From Erythrocercus mccallii (Eukaryota; Chordata; Aves; Passeriformes; Dicruridae): 64,000 bases of DNA. A model generated the notes under the pieces. That model was not told where the DNA came from. It ran no database searches and saw only the letters and a program-made list of their open reading frames with translations. The position numbers and the translations under genes were made by a program. Location: assembly GCA_013397435.1 (NCBI GenBank), contig VZRG01000279.1, forward strand, positions 62,001 to 126,000, written 5' to 3'. Of the stretch, positions 1 through 13,937 are shown piece after piece. Each line of letters begins with the position of its first letter. The stretch's first letter is position 1.

Positions 1-3000
1 AAAATGTATTAATTGCAAATGCAATTATTATTATTATACTTAACTGTATTCTGGTACCTATATCTCCATGTTTTTGTGTCTGTAAAAAATAATAAGAATA
101 AATAAAATAAGAAATAAAAGAAAAAAGAAATAAAAGAAAAAAATAAAGAAAAGTGAAGCCCTATATTTTTCCTTTTAAGGCAGTGAAAAGGACATGGACC
201 TCTATAAATAATTCTTTAATAAAAAGAGCAAAACTTCATTTCCTTCCTCTTATATCTCTTGAGAACATATCATGACTGACAAGAGTCTGTTTTGAATGAA
301 AAACAACAAAAAAATGTGGCCAAGAGCAGGAATATCTCCTGTGAGAAGTAGGAACTGAATAATTTAATAATTTAATTAAATTTAATAATACCATGCAACC
401 AAAAGCTCAGATCAGAACTTCAACTTGCCTAATCCCAACTTAAGAAAATCCCAAACCTGAATCTTCTCCAAAACTGAACCATGTAGCAAGAGATGTCCCA
501 TGATGTCCCTGGCTTTCCAAGTTTGTACGCAACCATCAGGTCTGGGTGTTGCGTTGGATGTGTCAGTGGGATAGTGCTAGCTCAGAACAGTGAAACCTCT
601 CTGATTAATACAATTCACACTGGTGCTGAGGGCTGACATTGGACCTGCTCACCACTTAATTCTCATCTAAGCCCTCAGGCTTAAGTGAAACCTATTTGCC
701 TTGTGCTGACTCTTTGCACAGGTGTGAATTTCACCCTTTATGAGATCTGTCCATGCAACACAACCCAAGACATAAAGAGGAATGAGAAATATCTCCCTCC
801 ATTTCCACAGCATGTCCCCTATTTCCTCCTAAAATGTCTCTGCTAATTCCTTTCAAATGCTGGCATGTAGGAGCTCTTTGGAAGAGGCATTCATACAAGG
901 AAAATGTGCAAATCTCCAGGGTTGATTTTGGTTTTCAGAGAATGGAGTCCCCTAAAACAAATCCTTAAAAACACAAGAAGTTGCTGTTTCTCTAGTGAAA
1001 GTATCTGAAGAACAAGACATCTTTTTTTCAGCCTGACAGACCGAAACGTCAATACTGAGGAACATTTGCATGTAATTACATAACTCATCTAGCTTTTCCT
1101 GATCAAGTGATATGGCATGCACCAAGCCAAGCACCAATGTGCAATAAAACAGACCAAATCCTTACTGCCAAGATTAGCTTCAACTGCTTTTGGGGTTTTT
1201 TGTGAAAAGGTACTTTCAAGTCAGCTGATGGCTACATTTAATTGTCCCACTAAAAAACATCACAAAGGCTAAGCACTCTAAACTCCAGCTATTGCAATAA
1301 TTTATTCCTTTTGTTGATCTAAAGATGCAGAAGTCCTCTTCTTCTCATCATAACCGATTTAACAAAAATCTCTAGTGACAAATTGATTTCTTTCAACCTG
1401 TCAAGTTCCTGTTGTAGATTTAAAGTGAAACAATCTTTAATTTATTCTTAACATTTAATCTCAATAAAACACTCAAACAGCAGCTTCTGCTGGCATTTGG
1501 GATGCAGCAGTTTGTGGATGGATTCATTCTCTTTGTCTCTTTACACAATAGACAATACCCACGGTTAACCCAGTAACATGGTTCACTCCTGAACTGATTT
1601 TACCATGGTTTGGATTATGGTACTTGAGCCCTCTCATACAGAGGCTCACTGAATTTGTGTTAGGCTAAGACTTAAGAGACACCAAAGAAATTAATCCAGT
1701 TTGGTGTTGCCACTTCAGCAACGTTAAAGCAGTTTGTAAGGGAGAGCTGCTCACAGAAGCAAAGCCAAACCTAATGAAGTTCGGGGTTTTCATCTCTCAT
1801 TTCCACAGGACACCCATCAGAAGGTCACTCCTGGGAATGAAAACTGCATGTGTGGATCTGTTCCTGCAGCACAGTGTTTCAGGAAAGAAATCTATTGTTA
1901 GCTACAGAAATACTCCCCAACCAGACACACACAGACCATGAGTGAATATTCTCTGTTTCTCAGAGTCTCTATTGGTTTCTGACACGGCTCCTCCACACAA
2001 TAAGAAAGTTCACATTTTTGCTGCTGTTTAAGTGTCCAATGCTGCCAGCAATGCTGCCAGCATAGACTGTCTTGCTCTCCATGGAGCCTTCCACAGCTAT
2101 AAAGCACTTTTTTTTTTCCACTCTAAGCTTTTTTGTTCATTCTGGCCAAATAATGTTGATAATAATCCCTTCAAGGGAAAGAAGTTTACAAGCATAAAAA
2201 TTACCTTTGTGTCTTGTAAGGCAACACAATCTCTAGCTCCCCGTGGTCATTTGTCATAGGAAAATGAAAGTGTTTAATGGTATTGACCAATGCCACATGC
2301 TCAATCATCTTTGAGAGCCCAAAACTTTCAGTCAAGGGTTAGATATTAGCCAGCCAGGCATGCTACATCTATATAAAACATATCTTTAGTTCAAACTTTC
2401 CACTTTGTAAAAATGTTCATTTTTCTGTCTTTTTTCAAATAAGTATTACTAATTACTGTGTGTGTATATTTTTTCTGACATAACCTCTCACTTTTCTCAT
2501 AGAAAAGCCACTTGAGAGGGGGGGATTTGCATGTGGAGTCTTGTATCTCTTATCAACCATTTCTGACCTTCTCGAAGGTGGTGGCAAAATCCTGTCCAGA
2601 AATATTGAAAGACCTGGGTGAAGGGTGCACAGTCCTTTCAGAAAGGTCAGATGAGAGCTTTTTTAGCTATGGCCAGACATGAAAGTGTTAAGGACAACAT
2701 AATGAAGGCGCGTCTGCAAGTTCTGAGTTTGAGCTGAGGAGGAAGCCACTGAGACTGCTGCCATCAAACTGAGCTGTTGTGTTTCCTGGTTTCTTTGCAG
2801 TTCTCCATCTGTCTCTGTCCATCTGGTGACCCTTGTCATCTACTTTTGTTTCAAGCTCTTGAGGATTTGGGGCTTCTGGCAATTAGGGGCCTTTTGGTGC
2901 TTGTATTGCACTTGGAACCAGTCCATAAGTCCTACTCATGAGTGAGGGTCCCTCATGTGATGATATTGGTGTTAGTGATGAACCAGAATTGTCATCCTTT

Positions 3001-3500
3001 GGGAAATCCTGGTGTTATGATTATTTTCTCTTCTGGAACAAAAAGCACATGCTTCTCTTACAAAAAGGATTTTTTTCATAATGAGCACTATCAAATTATT
3101 TAATCTGAATGATATCAAATACAGATCTTCTAAGTATGGCATGTAAAAAATCAGCATAGTATTAACAGTTGTCAATATGACCTAAGAGTCTAAGTAAAAT
3201 TAATTGAAATGCCAGTGACATAGCAGACTTTCTTATCTTCGAAGGAAGGAAGGATTCTATTTTGCTGTAACAAAATGTTTCAGGATTACTAAAATAAAAT
3301 GATAGTGTCACAGTTATTTGTTTCAACTTCTTATCTTTGAAAACATCATGAGACTTGACACATTCCTGCAAAATGTTTCATAGTATGAAGCCATGCTTGT
3401 TGTATGAGAAGACCTTTCAGAAAAGCTCTGCTCAGAGAGTTTGGCTTTGGTCAAATGCTAGAACTTTGCATAATGAAATTACAAGAGGACTTGCATTTCA
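1..3500. other. Intergenic, no gene seen
   Basis: AT-rich non-coding DNA. Short ORFs in all frames have no recognisable domain and no neighbouring signals. The only structure is the A-rich tract at 82-154 and a doubled aatgctgccagc near 2038-2061. Confidence 0.7.
82..154. repeat. A-rich low-complexity tract (AAATAA/AAAGAA-like)
   Basis: Almost purely A with scattered T and G, in loose aataa, aaataaaa and aaagaaa units. It could be the decayed A-rich remains of a simple repeat; there is no adjoining element to make it a retroposon tail. Confidence 0.7.
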
Positions 3501-3600
3501 CAGAATCATAGAATGGTTTGGTTTGGAAGAGACCTTAAAGATCATCTAGTTCCCACCCCTCTGCCGTGGGCAGGTGCACGTTCTACTAGACTGGGCCTGT
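3501..3600 (-). mobile_element. CR1 LINE 3'-end fragment, about 100 bp
   Basis: The + strand reads cagaatcatagaatggtt, then ggaagagaccttaaagatca, then the tctagttcccacccc and gggcaggtgcacgttctact blocks. This is the reverse complement of a bird CR1 3' UTR with its CATTCTATGATTCTG tail. It is a severely 5'-truncated, non-coding copy. The heptamer catttca occurs on both sides (3494-3500 and 3601-3607) and may be a target-site duplication. Confidence 0.85.
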
Positions 3601-4290
3601 CATTTCAGAGATACTAGAGACGAATGTACTGTGAAAACACCAAGTCCACTATTTCCACATATGCATGGAAACCAATAACAGTTAAAAAAAGCCGAAGTGG
3701 GAGTGCTGGGCTCAGAGAGGTGCTTTGAACTCTTTATCCTCAGAGGGCTTCACAAAAGCACTCAGTGTCATTCTCTGAGCTCTCCAGCATCACTGTCTTG
3801 CTTCGGCATGCAAGTCATAACTGGATTACTTTTTTTATCTTTTCTTATTAAAAGAGAGATAGAAAGAAAGATGCAGCAAACCCAAACTGATTCTAATCCA
3901 AAGACCTTTACCATCTCCCATAAAATATTCACATTCTTTGGTCTTATAAATAAGTTTATATTAACAGACTAACATCATAAGTAACAGACCTGTTTGAAGC
4001 TGGCAAAGATGACCCACATCTGTGAAATGTGGCTCCCCTCCACGATCCAAAGTAGGCTGTGAAAATGCAACTGACCTGATGCCTTGAGACAGCCATGAAA
4101 GAGTCTGCTGGGCACCAGGCTTTGCCTCTCAGGGCACTGCTGCTGGAGGGCTGCATAAGATTGGGCATGTCTCCTTTAGGAAGGTGTCTTAGGTGTGGAA
4201 GTGACAGAAGAAAAGGAGGCTCTAGATGACTGATCCATCACAGCTTCCTTTAGAGCTCAGATGGCAAGGGTGTGTCAACACATTCAGAAG

Positions 4291-4362
4291 TGTGTGTTTA
4301 TACATATTTATACATATATATATGTATATATATATGCATGTGTGTGAGTGAGTGTGAGTGAG
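4291..4362. repeat. Compound TA/TG and GTGA-type microsatellite
   Basis: An interrupted run of tg, tacata, tatata and gtgtgtgag units that merges into gagtgtgagtgag. The interruptions suggest an old, impure microsatellite. Confidence 0.85.
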
Positions 4363-6214
4363 CTGCTGCCCCACTGAATTTCAGCGGCCCAGCTTTATCT
4401 CACTTGCTTTCTGAGTGACATGAACTGCTCTCTGCAGAAATGCTGAGGTGCAAATTTGCAGCCCATCAGCTGCTCAACAGTAACTGCGTGAGCTTGCAAG
4501 CCATGATGGATGCAAGGCAGCCCAGCACCTGCTCTTTGCCAGTTAAGTTACTTCATATTTAATGTACTGACTTACCACAGCCACCCCACAGGGCCACGAG
4601 CAAGCACAAGTCACCACAGGGCAGCTGATGTGCTGTAAGTTTGCACCATATTTCACAACTTGCTGTAACAATAGACAGCTGCTGGGCATGAAGGGGGTAA
4701 AGGCAGCAAGACCAGCTCTGGGCTCAGGTTTCCATGCAGAACAAAGCCCATCAGAGGGTAGGGTAGATGGTGGAATGAAACCAACAGGTCAGGCTGAACT
4801 CAGATATGCTGTGGTGTGGGGCAGGAGGGAGCTGATGTAAAAGAAAACCAAATCTGCTCTCCAAACCCACTATCCAGGTCACTATGCAGTATTATGAACC
4901 TTTGAAGTCCTTCTCTGTGCTCATGTCCTCACCTCCGCCTGGCTTTGCCTCCCCAGGTCCCTGTTACAACCTGCCATTGTCCCTCTGGGAGCCCGGTAGG
5001 GACAGCAGTGACTGAGAATTGCAGCTCTATGGTACAATTTTGATTGCAGAGCTGAGAAACCCTCTTGGGTTTCCCATTTGTTTCTGTGGGTATATTCCAG
5101 TTTAGTCATCCAGCTACACGTCTTGGTGGAGGAACATTCCAACACATGGCAGATAAGGATACCCCTGCTGAGACACGTTCCCAATATCCTCAAATTAAAT
5201 TATAAATGTAAAGAGTTTAGATAGAATCCAAAAGACATGGAGCCCCAAATCCTGAGTCTGCTGTTCTTGGCCTTTCACAGTGACCTAGAGGCAAGCCAAA
5301 TTTTTATGAGCGTGACTGCTAAACCAAAATTGACTTGAGGTGTTGCCTTAGGCCCAGCTCTGACAGATTTTGGGCGCAAACATTCCCTGACAGTGAAAAA
5401 GCCTTTTCAGGTGTCTCAAGCCAAGCATCCCAAATCAGTGACCACTTTTGAAAATAAAAATGTAGGTCTGGGAACCCACTCCCACTAAGTCTTGTTTATG
5501 GGAGTGCATAGCTACAATGGACTGCTTGTCTGTGTAATGACCAGACTCTGACTGAGGATTTGCAGACTCAGGCTCCTAATCACAGTCAGTGGAATCCTGG
5601 TAGTAATGAAATCAAGGGAAATTTCCCTTTGACTTCAGCTGGGACCTTGGTTTCACCTTCTGTGTTCCCACCTACAAAATGTGATTAACCAGGCTGCTTT
5701 CTTCAACATAGTGTTCGGAGGCTGTAGTCATTAGTGGCTACAAAGAATGATTTTATTTCTTGGGGTGGAAGCTCCTGTTGAAATCTAAAACATCATTAAT
5801 CCAGCTTTTAAAATCACTTCACTTCTTGAGCGTTTTACAAACAAGCAAACAAAGTGCCTGAAGCTCCCCAAAATAAAATAACTTCACCTTTAGCTCTTGA
5901 ACTTGGAAGTACCATATGTCATCCTGGGAGTGCAAAGTCTGCTTTTCATGAGCTGCAAAAACTCCCTGGGGGAGATCTGGGGACCGCCAAAAGTTCTTTG
6001 GGGGACTCTCTTTTGTACTGAAACCAGGGAAGTCTCAGCAGGCTTACCCAGCTGCTGGAAATTCTTCCACAGACACTGATGTGCAGCGCCGTTCCAAAAC
6101 AAATATCTGCGAGTCCCACACTTCATCCATCTGTTTCGCATTTCAAGGAGTTAGTGTTCCACACACAAGTGTGTTAAGAGACTGAGAGAGCAAGCTGGAC
6201 CAACAAAGGCTCAT

Positions 6215-6276
6215 TAAAGGAGGGGAGTGGAGGGGGGGAAAGGGAAAGAGGAAAAAGGAAGGAAAGATAGAAAGCA
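6215..6276. repeat. Purine-rich (G/A) tract
   Basis: About 60 bases are nearly all A or G, including a run of seven G and repeated ggaaagg units, with only isolated T. It is low complexity and shows no tandem period. Confidence 0.7.
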
Positions 6277-9200
6277 AGCTATTTTCCAAATATTTTATAC
6301 AGAGCCACTGGGCAGGGTTAGCATGGAGCTGGCAAGGCCAGTGAGAAATTAAAGGATCTCTCTTCTAAAAGCCCTCTGAAATAAAAAAACCCGTGAAGTT
6401 CCAGTTCAGAACAATACAGAGACCTCAAGCAGAAGCACATTAATGTCAGGGGATAGTGCAAGTCAAATTTATCCCTGAGGTCTAATCAACTGCAGAGCAG
6501 TTATGGCAGGAATGAAGGAGGCTGCAGGTTCCTATCACTTGACCTGCTTTCTGCTACATTTAAAGTCATAAAAGACAGCTGGTGCTGACCAATAAAAATA
6601 AAACAAATAATAAAGAAAAATCAATCAGGGGCATTTTTGTAGTTCCCTATGTCTGATCCAAACTCTTCAGACTTCTGGAAACCTGAGTGAACTGCTCCGC
6701 AGCTTTTGTTTTCTGTAATTGTCCCCCACACAGTGCACTGTGGGGACTGCTGAATGCATTTCATACATTTTTTTGGCAGCAGCATTACATGTTGTGTTAA
6801 GGGTTCATTAATCTGCTTGCCACTAGGCCCCTGTGAAAAGAGGAAATTGTTTCACACTTGCTGAAAGACCGAGGAAAGAGTTTAGAGAGGAAGGAGAAAC
6901 AGATTAAATGGGAAATACAAGCAACGGAGAGACAGGTTTGGGGCAGTGCTTTGTCACGTCTCGGCTCGTACAAAGGCTAATATGTGAACTCGAGGAATGC
7001 GACAGACTTTTGTTCAGGGAAACTGTGCTACTGTGTCATTAATTAGCCCAAGACAGGAGATTTGGCTGCAGCTCATCTCTGTGCAGAGTGTGTGAGCTGA
7101 AACAATCAGGGCCCATTTCCAGGCTAGGATGGCAAAGGAAATGAAGGGGGAGTAAGAAAGATATTTGTAAAAAGAGCAGGGTTTCAGTAAACTGAAATCA
7201 TGAATCAAAGAAACAGTCATTTCAGAGGAGAGAGGCCAGTGGGCTGGGGAGGAATGATTTTTCCTGAGAAAGGCGGGGTGGCACTGGCCCATGCCTGCCG
7301 AGTGATGCCCAGCAGCTCAAATATGTTCACCCAAGTGACTCAGTCCAGACTCGCTGTGTGGTACCCAAGGCATTCCTGCAGACAAGGCTTAGAATTAAAA
7401 CACTCTCAAGGCCTGGAGATACATTTCATCTCCCAATATGCTTTCTAAATCTTCATCAAAACTCCCTGGCACAAAAAAATGGTTGGAAAGAGCACGGAGT
7501 ACTCAGGTTTCACACTGCTGTGGGAATGCTGATGGCTGGAAGGGAAGACCAGGGGAAATGTACTCCCAACCTGACTTAAACCTTGTGGTTACCTAAGGAT
7601 AGCAGCAAGTCCTCTGCAGAGACAAAAGCAAGAGCAAGAGCTGTTATCACCACTTTTCACAGCAAACAGGTCTTGGGGAACAGTCCTCTGTGTCCCACAG
7701 ATTTGGACGCCTTTGGCATATACATAGGGGTTTCAGGATCAGGGCTGATTCTGTGTTGAAGCAGTGGGGATCAGACATGCAATAAGGATGACATTTAATG
7801 TTTTTACAAAAAAATAAACAAACCACTGTGGTTTGAATGTACAGGCCTATCAAGCATCCCCCTAAACATGAGCAGAAATTCTGATAAATGGTTTCAGCAT
7901 TGCCTCACACAAAAATGTGCTAACCAGGATGGGTTTTAGTTTTTCTTAGTGATTATGAACTGGTTAGGCAAAGTACAATTTGAAAATACTATAGATTTAT
8001 CTGAACAATTAAAATAGAAATACAGGACTGGAGATGTTGAATAAATTCTTAGTGCAAACCAACCCCAAAAAAGAGCGTCTTCCTTTGCTGCTCGTGAGCT
8101 TTAATAAAAGTTAACTGATTGCACTGGCCAGATGGCTATAAGTTTTGCAATATCAAGTTCAATGTGTTTTAACATTTTTGGCTGGTTCAGAGTACAATCA
8201 CCTCTTGCAGAGAGACATTTGGACTCTACCCATAGCTCAGCTGCTCAGAAACAAGAACAGGCAATTTTGACTAAGAAGTACCAGCGTTTAAATTTTCACC
8301 CTGTTCCTACATTACAAGGTAGTTTGGTTGGTACCTCTGCAGAAGGAGAGGATGCTTTCTTCAAAGCTCTAGTAAACATTCCTGCCTTGTCTTATTCATT
8401 CCCCAGTGCCTTGCCTGTTTGACAGTGCTTGATTTGTGCATGAAGGTAAAGGAACATGAGGTGGGCAGATGTACTTGCACATTGACATTGCACGTAGCGT
8501 TTGGCAGGACACGTTGCTCATCCCAGGAGTGGCCCTTTTCCTTTTTTTTTTTCTTTCCCATTGGTGTGTCATGGAAATTCGCAATAGGCCAAATGAACAG
8601 GAATAACCCATGACATTATGCCTCCCACCAGTGAGTCACTGCTGGTAGAACTGGGATGGAGCCGTGAGCTCCTGTACCACAAAGGGGCCTGTAGTTTCTC
8701 AGATACTTGATTGACTACTAAATGAATGGCAAGCACTTCGTTTTCTGTAGTGTGTCATGATTAATTCATCTCCCTCTCATACCCCCACTGTACATGTTTT
8801 AGTGGGCTTCATTCATGAACCGAAAAAGACCTGAGTAATGCTCCCCTACTCACAGTTTTGTTTCTCCATAGAAGGTCACAAAATATACCATGGCTGCAGG
8901 TGGTCTTATGTAAACAGAGCAATCTGGCCACAGTTCAAGGCTCAGCAATATAATATTGTCAAGTGATCATTTTGTTGAAATAGTTGGATGCCTATAAAAC
9001 ATCTGCAAATGCTAAATTTAAAATACAAATAAAGCCCAAAGTTGGAAACTCCTCAGACTTCTGGTGAAAACATTGTTTTGTAAAACACAGCTCTCTTGTC
9101 CCATGTAAATCTAATGCTGAATGTGGACAAACAGTTTAGTTCCTGATTGTGCCAAGAAAATGGGCCTTCCATGGGTGCAGAGCTCTTTTATTCCTGCAGG

Positions 9201-11500
9201 ATCATAGCCCAGCTTGTGATGGGAGAGCAATAAAAATCATTTTGAGAGCTAAGGGGAGAAGGCTCAGGGTGATAGTCTTGCAGATTGTGAAACTTGAATT
9301 AAACAGAAGAATGAAATCATCTTTCTGTTACTGATTTAGCACTTGGCTGAGACATTAGACCCTGTCCTGAGAAAAGTCCATAAATGGTATCACCCCAGGA
9401 GAGAAACGGTGAAGGCATTGAGTCATGGGGATGCTCATCTGAGACAGAGGTCCCTGCTGACTTTTATGATGGCCCACAAAGGGACAGTCCTTGACTGCTG
9501 GAGCAGAGGAAAATGCAAATGCCACCTCAGTCTGTCCCACTCTTGTCTGTTTAACTGTGTGATAAAAAGCAAAGGGGCAGAGGCAGAGCTCCCTCAGCTC
9601 AGCATCTACCTGCTCCAGACAAATTGAGGGCTTGCAGCAGCATGGCATCTGCTGTAGGAGCAGTGGGAACTGAGGGAGAGAAAAGTCAGGAGCTGGGTGA
9701 TTTAGGAGGGTACAAGATCTTCCACAAGCAAGGGCTTAAAAGGGCAGCTGCCACCTCACCTTACCTCAGAGATGAAGGATAATATGGTTATAGCCTCCCA
9801 CTAGGTAGCCAGCAGGAGCCCTTAGGTTTTGGTTTAGCACTTAGCAAATCTGAACCAGAGGAGGAAAAAAAAGGGAATGGGGAAAGGACTTTATATATAT
9901 TTTCCCATGTTTGTTTTACAGCCCTGATGACTTTTCAATTAACACCCTTACTCGCATTTCCCAAGAAAGGCTGACTGCTGTATGCCAGGGGTTAGACAAC
10001 CAGGCAGTGCTGCTGCTCTCAGCATATCCCCAGCAATCTGTACTGCTGAGGAGACACGGTGCATTGTGACAGCAGGTGGTGTTGCAGGTTAGGAGTGAGC
10101 TACAGAGCAGAGTTTTGCTCAGCTTTTGACTGCACAATGCCTGGCTCCGAACACTGCTATCAGTCTCCGAGGCCCCGTCTGAGCCACAGCTTGAGCAGTG
10201 CTCGCTCTCGCAGCTGTGCTGTGTTCAGAACTGTCGGCACATCTTTCCTGGTATGGTTTTGCTATCCAGCTTTGCAGCCTGGGATTTCTCTAACAATTGT
10301 GTGAGCCGAAATCACGCTCTTGACTGTCCCTCTGGGTAATATGTCACTTAATTGGTTAATACGCTTATAATATCGTTTAAAGTCATAGCGGGTGTGGACA
10401 CAACTGGCTTTGAAAAACAGCTTCAAATGCAATTGTAAGTCTTATTAGCTTTTAAAAGAAAGAGAGAAAAAAATCCCCCCCCTTCTGTGTCTGGCAATGA
10501 TCCTGGAGATAGGGCAAGGAAAGCCCTTGGCATTTTTACCACGGCACCAGGTCATTGTTTCAAGCAGCGTGTAACAAGCATTTTCTCCTCTGGGTAGCCC
10601 TCAGCAAGGTTAGGTGATGCCAGGTTTCCCACATGCTCTGCTGCTGGAAGCACATTTTTTTCCCTGTGGCTCCCGTGAGGGTCAGCCGTGGGCTGTGAGA
10701 AGTGGGCAGTATCTGAGGGCAGCAGCCCCCTGGGAGCACTGAGATGGCCACTGCTGTGATGCTGAGCCTTCCAGCAGCCTGGGCAGTGCAAAGTGTTTTA
10801 TCTGCTGTTTCCATGGGCATCTCTCCCAGTTCCCATTGGGTGTCCCCAAAGAGCAGTGCTGCTGCCCACAGGGTCAGACAGGGCTGGGGCAGCGCTGCTG
10901 CTCTCAGCAGGGCATCTCATAAGGCACAACTCTCCTATGACTGCTTTCATAAATGGATAAATAATCAAATTCTCCACTCCCAGTTACCAGAGAAGTGATG
11001 AGGGCATACGTGAATTTTCTAGAAGTGTAAACGTCCCTCAAGTGTTAAGCAAATATTGCTTCCCAGCAGCCTAGAGACTCTGCTGCCCTACAGATGCATA
11101 CAATTCACTTCTTGCATGAAGAAAACATACACATTAATGATATATTCAAACTGTAACAAAGCAGTTAATTCATTTGCTAATACATCTTTTCTGCATTAGA
11201 GCCTATCAAGTAATGAACATTTAATGACCTATTCATTTTCCTAAGAACTGCTGCATGGCACAGTGGAATCAATACAAAAGATGACCATTTTCACGCATCA
11301 GATAATCTTATCTACAAGGTTAAGATAATATTATGTTAATGTTTCCTGCATTATCTTGCATGTTTTCGACTCCTTTGAGAGGTATTCATTTGGTTTTAGC
11401 AGATTTTGCAAGCATTTTTGCTTCCTGGATGATTTCCGTTTCATTTTAACTTTACAATTATTCTCTGCGCTTAGCCATTTCCAGCAAACAGTAGTGGAAA

Positions 11501-11547
11501 AACAATAAATAAATAAATAAATATTAAAAAAAAAAAAGAAAGAAAAA
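11501..11547. repeat. (AAAT)n microsatellite followed by an A-run
   Basis: Five aaat units are followed by a run of 12 A and two gaaa-like units. It might be the tail of a lost retroposon, but no element body is recognisable next to it. Confidence 0.8.
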
Positions 11548-13456
11548 CAACAGTGCAGGCAAATGTTGTATTTGATCTGCTTTAACCTCCAGTTTATTCT
11601 GTAAAGATGAACCAGAGCATACAGCAAAGAAAGGCCAAGCTGCAGCTGAAGTATGGCTCTTGAACTGGCTTCCTAGTGCTTGTCATAGATAATAATTGAA
11701 CATAAATTAAAAACAAACAGAAACAAAATAAAAGCCCTTCAGACTAACATCCCTCTTAGCCTTCAGTTTGTTCAAAGCCAGGCCTGGAAGGCATGGAGGC
11801 GATGCCATCCACACGTGGATCCTCTCATGGCAGGGAACATATCCCCTTGGAAAACTCAGCCTCCAACCCTGTGCCATCAGTGGAGTCAGAGGTGCACCAT
11901 GGATTGATTTAGGGTGGCATCCCAGGGTGTGCTCTGGGGCATGGCTGTCCCAGCATGGCCACAGGAAAGAGTGCTGGGCCAGCACGTGTCTGGTACACTG
12001 AGCAAGGCTGCAACACCTCCCTGCCAGCAGTGACAAATACACCTAGAGGTGGCTCTTTGTGTGCCCACGCTGGAATGCCAAGGTGTGACCAGAGCCCTCA
12101 CATGCATTCATGGTGGCTACATAACAAGCACATTTAGGAGTCCCTGAATACTCATTTGCCTCTCTAAACACAACCATGAGGCTAGTTATGGTCTGTTGGG
12201 TCAAGACATATTTTTTAAAAGTCCCTAAGCACTGATTTTATCAGTACACCTCAACAGCACCAACAGCCATTTCTCCAACGCACTGGCTAAATACATTAAA
12301 TTAAAATGCATTAAAACACATTAAAACCTCTCTGACCAACATTGTAAGGAAGGTGCACAGGAGGCGGTGTGCAATAGCCAAGCTCCACACAGCCCCAAGC
12401 CCTGCTGTTGACTGTGGAAACAAAGGGTGCTTGCACCTCGGCCACCTCCACATTCCCTGGGCTCTGGATGAAAGCAAGCCCAGGCAGAGCCCCAGCTCAG
12501 CTACCAAAGCACAGGGCGAGATAAACATCACCACTTGCACCTCCCTGTGTCTTTGTTTAGTGGCTTCTTCCTGCAAGTAGCACCCAGCTTTGGGAACATG
12601 GGCAGGCACAGGGATAGGGTCTGAAGGAGGGGATGTGGCACTTCCATGGGCTGCTGGCTGGGTGCTCCTCCAGGCAGCTCCCCTCTGCTCTGTGCAGCCC
12701 TTTCATACAGCAACCCGGGAGAAAGAAATACTTGTAAAAACTGGAATATGAGCTGGAAAAGCCAAAGAAACCTGGCAAATGAGCTGCTCAGTTTGCTGGT
12801 TTTATACTGACACAACCTGTTTCTCAGTTCTGTTCTTTTGGAGTGTGTGTTGCCTACCATCTCTGACCAGGTTTTTAAATGCTAAACAAATAAACAATTT
12901 TATTAATAATTGAATGATGATACAATGTTTTTCAAGCTAAATTCCACATCAAGGTGTCACAGTTTGCTGGCTTTGAAGACATGAACACATTCCCACTGCT
13001 GGCCAGTGCTGCCAGCTCTCCAGTTTTCCGCTGGGTTTTGCAGTCCTCAGTGTGCTTCTTTCGTCCCTGAAAGCCTGCAAGCCCCTGAGCTCAGCTTTTG
13101 GTCTGGCTTTCCCTTCATTCTCTGGGATGGTCCTGAAAACCCTGAAAAAAAGGGTTGATCCAGTCCTGCAGCTCCAAAAGCAATGGATAAACGTAAAGGA
13201 CAGCAGATGTTGCTGTTTCATGAGAAGTAGAAAAACATACATGCCATCAAGGAGACACAGATATTACAGAAACAATGGAAGGAAAAATGAGTTTGTCATT
13301 TTGTCATGAAAGTCATTTTGCTTTCTTTAATTGGAAAACACACTGAATTTTTTTAACATGAAGACTGCAATTGCATTTCAGGGTCTTGCTGTAGTGCTTA
13401 AGAGTAATAAGCTGGAATAGTATTACTGCCTATAGGTAAAATAAGTAATTTTTTCA

Positions 13457-13885
13457 NNNNNNNNNNNNNNNNNNNNNNNNNNNNNNNNNNNNNNNNNNNN
13501 NNNNNNNNNNNNNNNNNNNNNNNNNNNNNNNNNNNNNNNNNNNNNNNNNNNNNNNNNNNNNNNNNNNNNNNNNNNNNNNNNNNNNNNNNNNNNNNNNNNN
13601 NNNNNNNNNNNNNNNNNNNNNNNNNNNNNNNNNNNNNNNNNNNNNNNNNNNNNNNNNNNNNNNNNNNNNNNNNNNNNNNNNNNNNNNNNNNNNNNNNNNN
13701 NNNNNNNNNNNNNNNNNNNNNNNNNNNNNNNNNNNNNNNNNNNNNNNNNNNNNNNNNNNNNNNNNNNNNNNNNNNNNNNNNNNNNNNNNNNNNNNNNNNN
13801 NNNNNNNNNNNNNNNNNNNNNNNNNNNNNNNNNNNNNNNNNNNNNNNNNNNNNNNNNNNNNNNNNNNNNNNNNNNNNNNNNNNNN
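13457..13885. other. Assembly gap (429 N)
   Basis: An unbroken run of N. The length is not a round placeholder, so it is probably an estimated size. It directly abuts a GGAGA repeat on its right edge, the likely cause of the assembly break. Any reading frame drawn across it is meaningless. Confidence 0.99.
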
Positions 13886-13937
13886 GGAGAGGAGAGGAGA
13901 GGAGAGGAGAGGAGAGGAGAGGAGAGAGGAGAGGAGG
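13886..13937. repeat. (GGAGA)n pentanucleotide repeat at the gap edge
   Basis: About eight clean ggaga units are followed by impure ones (gagaggagaggagg). The array is cut by the gap on its left, so its true length is unknown. The + strand is purely purine. Confidence 0.95.

Larger units (their letters stand above)
3608..13456. other. Intergenic, no gene seen
   Basis: Non-coding DNA up to the assembly gap. It holds the TA/TG repeat at 4291-4362, a purine-rich run at 6215-6276 and an AATA repeat at 11501-11547. None of the ORFs, all under 115 residues, resembles a known protein. Two stretches look like possible conserved non-coding DNA (about 6760-7040 and 10320-10460); this is an impression only. 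Confidence 0.65.
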
